Source of the DNA: an uncultured SAR86 cluster bacterium
GTDB lineage: Bacteria > Pseudomonadota > Gammaproteobacteria > Magnimaribacterales > D2472
Length of the DNA stretch: 53,199 nt
Reading direction: 5' to 3'
Assembly (NCBI GenBank): GCA_902623685.1
Contig: CACNUQ010000008.1
Location: 1-53,199, forward strand
The position numbers were made by a program, and so were the translations under genes. The notes under the pieces are model-generated. The model was given only the letters and a program-made list of their open reading frames with translations, was not told the DNA's origin and did no database searches. Position 1 is the first letter of the stretch; every line of letters starts with the position of its first letter. Of this stretch, positions 47,181 through 53,199 are shown one piece after another.

Positions 47181-47950
47181 TACCTTGGTGTCATCCGCAT
47201 GGCAGAATCAAGTCTGATTGTTTCGCCATTTAAATAAGGATTTTCAACTATATGTGCTGCTAACAAACCAAATTCTGAAGGCTGACCAAATCTATGTGGA
47301 AACTGAGTTGATTCTAGCAAAGGATCTCGAACCTTATCTGGAGCTGACATCATTAGGGGAGTATCAAAAATACCTGGTGCAATTGTATTTACTCTAATTG
47401 AGTGCCTTGCAAGATCTCTTGCAGCAGTCAATGTCATCCCTATTACACCAGCTTTTGATGCAGTGTATGCAGATTGTCCAATCTGACCTTCATACCCAGC
47501 GATTGAAGCAGTATTAATAATTACACCTTTCTCACCATTCTCTTCACCCTCATTTTTGTCCATAAGTTGGGCGGCTAATCGCATGACGTTAAATGTTCCA
47601 ACTAAATTTAAATCAATAATAAATTTGAAATGATCCAGTAGATGAGGAGCTTCTTTACCAAGTATTCTTGCGCCATATCCGGTTCCAGCACAATTGATAG
47701 CAACATGTAATTTTCCAAACTCTTCTTCAATCTTTGACATAGCATCAATAACAGGCTGTTCTTCCATGATGTTTGTGTTTACATATTTCACATTTTGATC
47801 GCCCAGCTCATCACAAATAGCCTTTGCATTATCATCGTTAATATCAAGAATCATGACTTTTGAACCATTGGCAACAAAATGTCTAGTAGATGCTTCACCC
47901 AATCCTGAAGCTCCACCTGTAATTGCTACTACTTTATCTTTTAGTTCCAT
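47180..47950 (-). CDS. SDR, 3-hydroxyacyl-CoA dehydrogenase type 2 (HSD10)-like
   Basis: A 256-residue SDR close to type-2 3-hydroxyacyl-CoA dehydrogenase. It has TGGASGLG (11-18), a strand-2 Asp (LDIND, NAD), INCAG (85-89), S149, Y162 and K166, and the HSD10-like segment PGIFDTPLM...FPHRFG. Such enzymes oxidise 3-hydroxyacyl-CoA of short or branched chains, and some steroids. A strong AAGGAG ribosome site precedes it, and a perfect TATAAT lies upstream, so it may have its own promoter. Confidence 0.9.
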   Translation of the reverse strand: MELKDKVVAITGGASGLGEASTRHFVANGSKVMILDINDDNAKAICDELGDQNVKYVNTNIMEEQPVIDAMSKIEEEFGKLHVAINCAGTGYGARILGKEAPHLLDHFKFIIDLNLVGTFNVMRLAAQLMDKNEGEENGEKGVIINTASIAGYEGQIGQSAYTASKAGVIGMTLTAARDLARHSIRVNTIAPGIFDTPLMMSAPDKVRDPLLESTQFPHRFGQPSEFGLLAAHIVENPYLNGETIRLDSAMRMTPR

Positions 47951-47997
47951 TATCTTTCTCCTTTGTAAATTTATCGAGCCTATTTTTAGGATACTGA

Positions 47998-48003
47998 ATT
48001 ATA
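47998..48003 (-). promoter_or_regulatory. Possible internal -10 box before the HSD10-like gene
   Basis: A TATAAT on the minus strand lies 48 bases before the ATG at 47950, in the only sizeable gap (62 bases) of this run, and a strong ribosome site follows. No good -35 is seen, so support is limited. Confidence 0.3.
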
Positions 48004-48012
48004 CATTTTAAT

Positions 48013-49029
48013 TTATTCTGGATCAGCCAATTTCAATAATTGCTTACCACGATTTTTTCCTGAAAAAAGTCTTAACAATGTACTAGGTGCATTCTCAAGT
48101 CCCTCTACTATATCCTCTCTGTATATTAATTTTCCCTCATTTATCCAATTTTTTATTTTATCAATAGCTGGAGGAGCATCTTGTATGAAATCCATTGAAA
48201 TGAAACCTTCCATCTTCGCTCTTTTAATAACTAAAGACATATAATTGGATATGCTAATGCTAGACTGAGCCTTACCAACAGATGAGATTGCACCGCAAAG
48301 GACAATCCTTGCTTTTTCAGCAATATGAAGAAGAGATTCACTAAGAAACTCACCTCCAACATTATCGAACACAATATTTACTCCATTAGGGCAATGCTTT
48401 TTAAGAGCGGAATTTAGATCTTCAGATTTATAATCAATTGCAGCATCAAACCCAAGCTCTCTTGTTAACCACTTGCATTTTTCACTTCCACCGGCAGTTC
48501 CAATCACTCTACAACCCATAATCTTTGCAATTTGACCAACCACTGAGCCAGTTGATCCAGCAGCCCCAGAAACTAACACTACATCTCCTTGTTTGGGCTT
48601 TCCAACTTTAATCAAACCAAAGTATGCGGTTAGGCCAGTATTTCCTAGAATGCCAAGCGGTGCTGTGATGGGAACATCCCTTGGTATTCTAAACGGCCGC
48701 ATGTAACCTGACTTACCATCACTAACAGCATATTCTTGCCAACCAAAAGAACCTTGTAAAATATCTCCTTTCTTGAACTTATCATGATTAGATTCTATTA
48801 CTTGGGCCACCGAAACAGCTCGCATAACCTCTCCTATCTTGACTGGCTCAACATAACTTTCAGTTTCTTGCATCCAATCGTATTGAGCAGGATCAAAACT
48901 TAAAAACAAATTCTTAACAAGAAATTCTCCGTCCTTTATCACCTCAACTTCACTTTCAACCCAGTCAAAATTATTGCTTGATAATTTATTTACTGGTCTT
49001 TTAGATAAAATCCACTGCTTATTGTTCAT
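48013..49029 (-). CDS. MDR NADP-dependent oxidoreductase, LTB4DH/CurA-like
   Basis: A 338-residue zinc-free medium-chain reductase of the leukotriene B4 dehydrogenase/CurA group, which reduces alpha,beta-unsaturated ketones and aldehydes with NADPH. It begins with the typical KQWILSKRPVN and contains LSFDPAQYDWM, the nucleotide loop VSGAAGSTGSVVGQ, and DNVGGEFL. I use the ATG at 49029, overlapping the thioesterase stop by 11 bases; a start five codons upstream (MKKKIMNN) is possible. Confidence 0.88.
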   Translation of the reverse strand: MNNKQWILSKRPVNKLSSNNFDWVESEVEVIKDGEFLVKNLFLSFDPAQYDWMQETESYVEPVKIGEVMRAVSVAQVIESNHDKFKKGDILQGSFGWQEYAVSDGKSGYMRPFRIPRDVPITAPLGILGNTGLTAYFGLIKVGKPKQGDVVLVSGAAGSTGSVVGQIAKIMGCRVIGTAGGSEKCKWLTRELGFDAAIDYKSEDLNSALKKHCPNGVNIVFDNVGGEFLSESLLHIAEKARIVLCGAISSVGKAQSSISISNYMSLVIKRAKMEGFISMDFIQDAPPAIDKIKNWINEGKLIYREDIVEGLENAPSTLLRLFSGKNRGKQLLKLADPE

Positions 49030-49498
49030 GATCTTTTTTTTCAATGCTTAAATTTAATTTAAAATTTAAAGTATCTGACTTTTTATGCTCCTCTAACATG
49101 TTTTGCATCTTTTGCCTTAAATCATGATCCATATTTGTAGTTTTTCTTTCAGTCAAATTTACATGAGCTAAAACATATTCTGCAACAGAGCAAATCTCAT
49201 CCTTGGGTGACAGAATAGCAGCACAGTAGTGAAAGAGCTTTGGTCCACAATCAATTAACCTATAACAAGTCGAAACCTTATCGCCTGCGAAAACTTCATG
49301 GAGGTACCTAATATTCATTTCTAAAACAAAATTAGAATAGCCTTGATTAAAATATTCTGTTGTATAACCCAAGTCTTCTTGGAAACCATAACAGCCATCC
49401 TCTAGTACTTGGCAATGCTGGACCATATTCAAGTGTCCGTTTGAGTCGCACATACTATCAGTTATGAGAATCTGTGATCCTTGATATGGAAAAATCAT
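49019..49498 (-). CDS. 4HBT-type hotdog thioesterase
   Basis: A 159-residue single hotdog-domain protein of the 4-hydroxybenzoyl-CoA thioesterase type. The active-site region is CDSNGHLNMVQHC (17-29), with D18, H22 and N24 as in the D-x-N-x-H-x-N pattern of that family. It would release an acid from CoA or ACP. The gene ends inside the MDR reductase and starts 41 bases after the atypical SDR. Confidence 0.87.
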   Translation of the reverse strand: MIFPYQGSQILITDSMCDSNGHLNMVQHCQVLEDGCYGFQEDLGYTTEYFNQGYSNFVLEMNIRYLHEVFAGDKVSTCYRLIDCGPKLFHYCAAILSPKDEICSVAEYVLAHVNLTERKTTNMDHDLRQKMQNMLEEHKKSDTLNFKLNLSIEKKDHEQ

Positions 49499-49539
49499 AT
49501 TAGTAGTTTATAAATATTTTAACGAAAGAATTAAAAATT

Positions 49540-50328
49540 TTAGAACGTTGAATTAGTTACTCCACCGTCAACAATTAAACTTTGACCAGTTATATAGTTT
49601 GAAAACTCGCTGCACAGCATGGCAACAACTGAACCAACATCATCAGGATCGCCGAATCTTCCAGCAGCAATCTTGTGCTCATTACAAACATTTTTTATTT
49701 CCTCATCCATTGTTGTGCCATTTTCTTTGGCAATGTTTGTAAACATTTCAATGATTGGATCTGTAATATGCATCCCGGGAAGAATGTTATTTACGCAGAC
49801 GTTGTGTTTAGCTACCTCCTTTGAAACAGCAACAGTGTAATTGACCAATGCAGCTCTAGGTGGACCTGATAAAATTCTTGCAGCACTTGGATATTTTGCA
49901 GCTGCTGTAGCTATATTAACCACTCTTCCCCACTTTCTATCACACATTCCAGGAAGAATCTCATTCATGAACTGGACTGGACTTTGAAGAGCTATGGAGA
50001 GGGTTTCGGTCCATGCCTCCATAGAGACGGAATGAAAATCTCCTGTAAATGAAGGTGGCGCACAGGTGCCAACAAAAATATCAGGTTCAGGACACAAACT
50101 TAGAATTAATTCCCTTCCTTTATCTGTACTGTGATCAGCGACTATTGGTGTAATCAAAGCATTAGTCAATTCGGAGATTTCTTCACAGCTTCTAACCAAG
50201 CGTTCCTCTCCTCTGGCGGAAACAAAAATTTCTACTCCCTCTTTTGCGAGGGCTAAAACTGCGCCCCTGCCCATTCCAGAACTTCCCCCATTTACAATGG
50301 CTTTTTTTCCTTTTATTCCTAAATCCAT
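49540..50328 (-). CDS. Atypical SDR lacking the catalytic Tyr-Lys pair
   Basis: A 262-residue Rossmann-fold protein. The cofactor loop GGSSGMGRG (14-22) and the C-terminal ITGQSLIVDGG are intact, but the active site is not: where YxxxK is expected it reads SGPPR (S154, R158), and the NNAG strand is replaced by GTCAPP (87-92). It may be an SDR with other chemistry, or a non-catalytic CoA- or cofactor-binding partner. It lies 17 bases after the ABM-like gene in the TetR-flanked run. Confidence 0.85.
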   Translation of the reverse strand: MDLGIKGKKAIVNGGSSGMGRGAVLALAKEGVEIFVSARGEERLVRSCEEISELTNALITPIVADHSTDKGRELILSLCPEPDIFVGTCAPPSFTGDFHSVSMEAWTETLSIALQSPVQFMNEILPGMCDRKWGRVVNIATAAAKYPSAARILSGPPRAALVNYTVAVSKEVAKHNVCVNNILPGMHITDPIIEMFTNIAKENGTTMDEEIKNVCNEHKIAAGRFGDPDDVGSVVAMLCSEFSNYITGQSLIVDGGVTNSTF

Positions 50329-50345
50329 CTTAAGTATTTTCTTCG

Positions 50346-50627
50346 TTAAACTGACTCGAAAGTTTTAAAGTCAGGCTTCCCATCAAACAGAGGGCCCATA
50401 AACTCAAAAAAATCTTGTGTAGTTTCTTGCTTAAAATGTGTCTCATGAGACTTTTTGTTTTCAAAGATTTCTATCCAATGATAAGTTTTTTCTTCATCCA
50501 TAAAAAGATCATAGAACATAATTCCTTGTTCGTTTGCTTTTGCTTGATCTAAAAATATTTTTGCTTTTGATTTAAATTCGGTATCTGAATCCTCTTTAAT
50601 TTTAAATTTTATTGTAGCTCCCCACAT
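50346..50627 (-). CDS. ABM/dimeric alpha-beta barrel protein
   Basis: A 93-residue protein with the pattern of antibiotic-biosynthesis-monooxygenase-like (ABM) dimeric alpha+beta barrels: TIKFKIKED, a helix with FLDQAKANE, then MFYDLFMDEEKTYHWIEIFE and an HFKQETTQDFFE helix. Such proteins act as small oxygenases or isomerases, or as accessory proteins. I chose the ATG at 50627, preceded by GAGAGA at the right spacing; an upstream in-frame start at 50690 would overlap the SDR gene. Function is unknown. Confidence 0.72.
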   Translation of the reverse strand: MWGATIKFKIKEDSDTEFKSKAKIFLDQAKANEQGIMFYDLFMDEEKTYHWIEIFENKKSHETHFKQETTQDFFEFMGPLFDGKPDFKTFESV

Positions 50628-50664
50628 TTTATTCTCTCTCAATATTATGTTTACTCTTTGATTT

Positions 50665-51444
50665 TTATCGCGACATTTGCCCGTCATCAATCTTAATGCA
50701 AGTTCCTGTTACGCACTCAGAAGATGGAGAAAGCAAAAAAAGTAAGGTTGAGTCCATTTGCTCTGCCGTTGGAATTCTTTTTCTATTTAAAGTTGGAGTA
50801 ATATCGCCTATCCTCTCAAGCATTCCGTCTGTCATTTCAGATGAGAAAAAACCAGGAGCAATTGCGTTTACATTAATGTTACGACCAGCCCATTCAACCG
50901 CTAGTGCCTCCGTCATCCTCACAAGCGCCTTCTTGGTAATAGAATAAAGAGGAGCAGCTGATTGAGATGTAGTATTGAAGGCAGCCATTGAAGCTATGTT
51001 GACCATTCGACCTGGTAACTTTTCTTGCATTAGTTTTCTGGCAACTTCACATGACAAAATATAAGGTCCGGTTAAATTGGTACCCATCACTGTATCAATC
51101 AGCTCATCGGACTGCTTAACGGCCCATTGGGCATCAGGCATTCCTGCATTGTTTACAAGAGTTGTTATTGTGCCCAATTGCTCTTCTACTGAAACAACCG
51201 CCTCTCTTATTGAAACTCTGTCGCTCATATCTATTGGCACTACAGCACAAATACCGCCGTCAGATTCAATTTCTTTCTTGAGGGCTTCTAACTTATCTAT
51301 TCGTCTGGCTGATAGAGCTACCTTGGCGCCGCACTTAGCTAGAACTTTTGCAAAACGATAGCCCAACCCTGAAGATGCGCCTGTAACCAATGCAACTTGA
51401 TCACTTAGATCTATTGAAAAGTTTGGTGTTTCATAACTAGACAT
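50665..51444 (-). CDS. SDR family oxidoreductase
   Basis: A classical 259-residue SDR. It has TGASSGLG (21-28), ARRID after strand 2 (NADP preference), NNAG (98-101), and catalytic S152, Y167 and K171 (YSITK). Its C-terminus carries CVTGTCIKIDDGQ. An AGGAG ribosome site ends 6 bases before the ATG. It is the first gene of a long minus-strand catabolic run and is divergent from the tetR-family regulator across an intergenic palindrome. Confidence 0.9.
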   Translation of the reverse strand: MSSYETPNFSIDLSDQVALVTGASSGLGYRFAKVLAKCGAKVALSARRIDKLEALKKEIESDGGICAVVPIDMSDRVSIREAVVSVEEQLGTITTLVNNAGMPDAQWAVKQSDELIDTVMGTNLTGPYILSCEVARKLMQEKLPGRMVNIASMAAFNTTSQSAAPLYSITKKALVRMTEALAVEWAGRNINVNAIAPGFFSSEMTDGMLERIGDITPTLNRKRIPTAEQMDSTLLFLLSPSSECVTGTCIKIDDGQMSR

Positions 51445-51529
51445 AAATTTCTCCTTTTCCCATTTATAGAAATAGAATTGTTAAAATTATCACTATCCAT
51501 GTAATAATAAAAAACAACATATAAATTTC

Positions 51530-51541
51530 GTACAATTGTAC
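51530..51541. promoter_or_regulatory. Candidate TetR-family operator, 12-bp palindrome
   Basis: GTACAATTGTAC is a perfect inverted repeat in the 123-base gap between the divergent SDR and tetR-family genes. On the plus strand it is directly followed by TATAAT (51542-51547), a good -10 box for the regulator. On the minus strand its TTGTAC half could serve as a -35, with TTTATT 17 bases further on. A bound dimer would thus block both promoters. The regulator's own binding has not been shown. Confidence 0.6.
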
Positions 51542-51567
51542 TATAATCCCTTTTCTAAAAAATTGAC

Positions 51568-52149
51568 ATGAAAAAAAAGCAAAAGAAAAAAAATCTCTCA
51601 AGGGATCATATTCTGGAATCTGCTCTAAAGGTTATTGGTTTTCAAGGAATGGGAAACCTAACTCATAGAAGTGTTGCCGCAAAAGCTAATGTAGCTCATA
51701 GCACTGTTTCTTATTACTTTAGAACCATCGATGATATTGCTTCAGCTGCTTTTAAGAAAATACAAATTGAGAATCGAAATTTTATGGATGAACAGAATGC
51801 TTCTTTGGCTGATACTGGAAAAAGAAGGACTCCTAGAAAATTGATGGAATTTGCTGCAGAAATTTCAAAACAAGAGTTTGATTCAGGTTACATCCTTCAG
51901 GCTGAGCAAGAACTCCTTCTCTATTCAACCAAGAATGAACAATTAAGGGCTGAATATAGTAGTTATGTTAATAAGGGCTGTGAAGCATTTGATAATTTTT
52001 TAAGAGAATGCGGCTACAAAAATCCTAATGGACTTTTAATACATGCATTTTGGTCAGGGTATGAGAAAAGTGCCTTAGAAATGCCTGAAAGATATGACTT
52101 TTCGGATATGGCAGATCAAGCAATGCAAATTATTAAAACCTTTAAATAA
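51568..52149 (+). CDS. TetR/AcrR family transcriptional regulator
   Basis: A 193-residue regulator with a lysine-rich N-terminus and a TetR helix-turn-helix at about 31-50 (LTHRSVAAKANVAHSTVSYY, where the third helix is the STVSYYF type). The remainder is a helical ligand-binding domain. It has no clear Shine-Dalgarno sequence. It is divergent from the SDR-led operon and convergent with the acyl-CoA synthetase, so it probably senses a CoA thioester or acid of that pathway and represses the operon and itself. Confidence 0.92.
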   Translation: MKKKQKKKNLSRDHILESALKVIGFQGMGNLTHRSVAAKANVAHSTVSYYFRTIDDIASAAFKKIQIENRNFMDEQNASLADTGKRRTPRKLMEFAAEISKQEFDSGYILQAEQELLLYSTKNEQLRAEYSSYVNKGCEAFDNFLRECGYKNPNGLLIHAFWSGYEKSALEMPERYDFSDMADQAMQIIKTFK

Positions 52150-52171
52150 AAAGCTTTTATTAAATTACAGA

Positions 52172-53199
52172 TTATTTTAAGTATCTTTTAACCAGCTTAC
52201 CTGCATCAGATCTTGGAAGATCATCAACAAAGCTTATCGATTTTGGGCATTTGTAGTTAGCTAAATGTGAGCGTGTGTATTCAATGAAATATTGTTCTTG
52301 ATTAGATCTATTTTCTGCACTTTTAGATAGTTTAATAAATGCTTTAACTTGTTCTCCCATATCATCATCAGGAATACCAATCACAGCTACATCTTCTACA
52401 TCTTCATGCATAGACAATAAATTTTCTACTTCTTGAGGATAAATATTCACTCCACCAGAAATAATCATAAAGCTTTCTCTATCCGTCAAAAAAAGATAGC
52501 CCTCCTCATTTACATAACCTATGTCACCAAAAGACGACCATGATGAATGATGCGAGTGCTTAACTTTTTCTCGTTTTTTGCTGTCATTGTGATAGTTGAA
52601 GTCATGATCCGACTCAAAGTAAATTTTACCTATCTCACCTGGAGGAACTTCTTGCCCTTGATCATCACAAATATGAATAATCCCCATTAAAGGTTTTCCA
52701 ACTGTTCCTGGAAACTTTAGCCATTGGTCTGGGTCAGCATGAGTCATACCTATTCCTTCCGAGCCGGAATAATATTCATAAAATATATTGCCCCACCAAT
52801 CGATCATCTTATGTTTTAGTTCGACTGGACAAGGGGCTGCAGCATGCGTAATCACTTTTTGAGATGACACATCATACTGGGATTTAACCTCTTCAGGCAG
52901 CTTATACATTCTCATAAATTGAGTTGGTACCCATTGCCCATGAGTAATTTTGTATTTTTCAATTACCCTTAAGGCGTCTTCAGCATCAAACTTCGGCATC
53001 ATCACAATCGTTCCTCCAAAAGCATGTCCAGTTAGCGCCATATGTGCTGGTGCCGCATGATAAAGAGGACTTGATACCAAACTAATTGAGTTTTCATCAT
53101 AATCCCATAATTTTTTATGGAAAAGATAATGTGCATTATCCTCTTCGATTTGTTCTTCTAAGAGAGGCCATTTAATTCCTTTGGGCTGTCCAGTTGTTC
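52172..53199 (-). CDS. Acyl-CoA synthetase (AMP-binding family), N-terminus cut by window edge
   Basis: A partial ANL-superfamily adenylate-forming enzyme; about 341 residues are seen and the gene continues past 53199. The visible start contains the phosphate-binding motif TTGQPKG, so about the first 150 residues are missing. Other core motifs are GSEG (A5), FGDIGYVNEEGYLFLTDR (A7/A8) and the C-terminal PRSDAGKLVKRYL with the catalytic Lys. It would activate a carboxylic acid to acyl-AMP and then to acyl-CoA, most likely feeding the neighbouring SDR/thioesterase operon. The substrate is not deducible. Confidence 0.9.
   Translation of the reverse strand, partial: TTGQPKGIKWPLLEEQIEEDNAHYLFHKKLWDYDENSISLVSSPLYHAAPAHMALTGHAFGGTIVMMPKFDAEDALRVIEKYKITHGQWVPTQFMRMYKLPEEVKSQYDVSSQKVITHAAAPCPVELKHKMIDWWGNIFYEYYSGSEGIGMTHADPDQWLKFPGTVGKPLMGIIHICDDQGQEVPPGEIGKIYFESDHDFNYHNDSKKREKVKHSHHSSWSSFGDIGYVNEEGYLFLTDRESFMIISGGVNIYPQEVENLLSMHEDVEDVAVIGIPDDDMGEQVKAFIKLSKSAENRSNQEQYFIEYTRSHLANYKCPKSISFVDDLPRSDAGKLVKRYLK

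Noticed and set aside
52144-52162. AT-only inverted repeat AATAAAA/TTTTATT between convergent tetR-family and acyl-CoA synthetase genes as a terminator
   Set aside because: The stem lacks GC pairs and has no adjacent T-run beyond its own arm, so chance in AT-rich DNA is more likely.

Overview
The window looks like a chromosomal segment of an AT-rich, streamlined marine gammaproteobacterium; a SAR86-like organism is my best guess. This is an inference from low GC, very tight gene packing, two TonB-dependent receptors of more than 1,000 residues, many short-chain dehydrogenases (SDRs), and two gene orders typical of Gammaproteobacteria: lol-exbBD at the left edge, and ftsK-lolA-crcB-serS with divergent trxB near 40.6-46 kb. 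I see no phage structural genes, insertion sequences or CRISPR arrays. No stretch longer than 300 bases lacks a gene; the longest gap, about 270 bases at 19869-20141, lies between two divergent genes.

Layout. 1-8073 is one minus-strand run: trpS, an MFS exporter, hemH, a dienoyl-CoA-reductase-like SDR, an aldehyde dehydrogenase, a single LolC/E-type permease, lolD, exbB and the first codons of exbD. 8107-9537 is a plus-strand DUF349 gene. 9512-15033 is a minus-strand run: thioesterase, DUF3089 hydrolase, alpha/beta hydrolase, GPH symporter, small membrane protein and MATE exporter. A secreted serine hydrolase (plus) and tRNA-Ser(UGA) follow.

16629-23434 is a candidate uptake-and-catabolism locus: a TonB receptor (minus), divergent from an APC permease, a DDAH/amidinotransferase-like enzyme and a Rieske oxygenase (plus). 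23521-28666 holds cysK and cysE tail to tail, a short HD-fold enzyme with a complete MIOX/PhnZ-type diiron ligand set, a DDN-like protein, peptidase E and a GMC oxidoreductase. 28669-33461 is a minus-strand run that places a RecB-family nuclease between two SDRs. 33497-35045 is KAS III plus TspO. 35042-40485 is a nucleoside transporter, a 2OG-Fe(II) oxygenase and an Oar-like TonB receptor. 40584-46062 is the serS/crcB/lolA/ftsK housekeeping block and trxB.

46063-53199 is a CoA-thioester/SDR catabolic locus: SDR, ABM-like protein, atypical SDR, thioesterase, MDR reductase, HSD10-like SDR, AcuI/YhdH-like reductase and a 43-residue membrane protein. A divergent TetR regulator, with a perfect 12-bp palindrome in the shared intergenic region, precedes a convergent acyl-CoA synthetase that runs off the right edge.

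The leads I rate highest are the TonB receptor-permease-amidinohydrolase-Rieske locus, the short diiron-type HD protein, and the TetR-flanked SDR locus with its operator-like palindrome.
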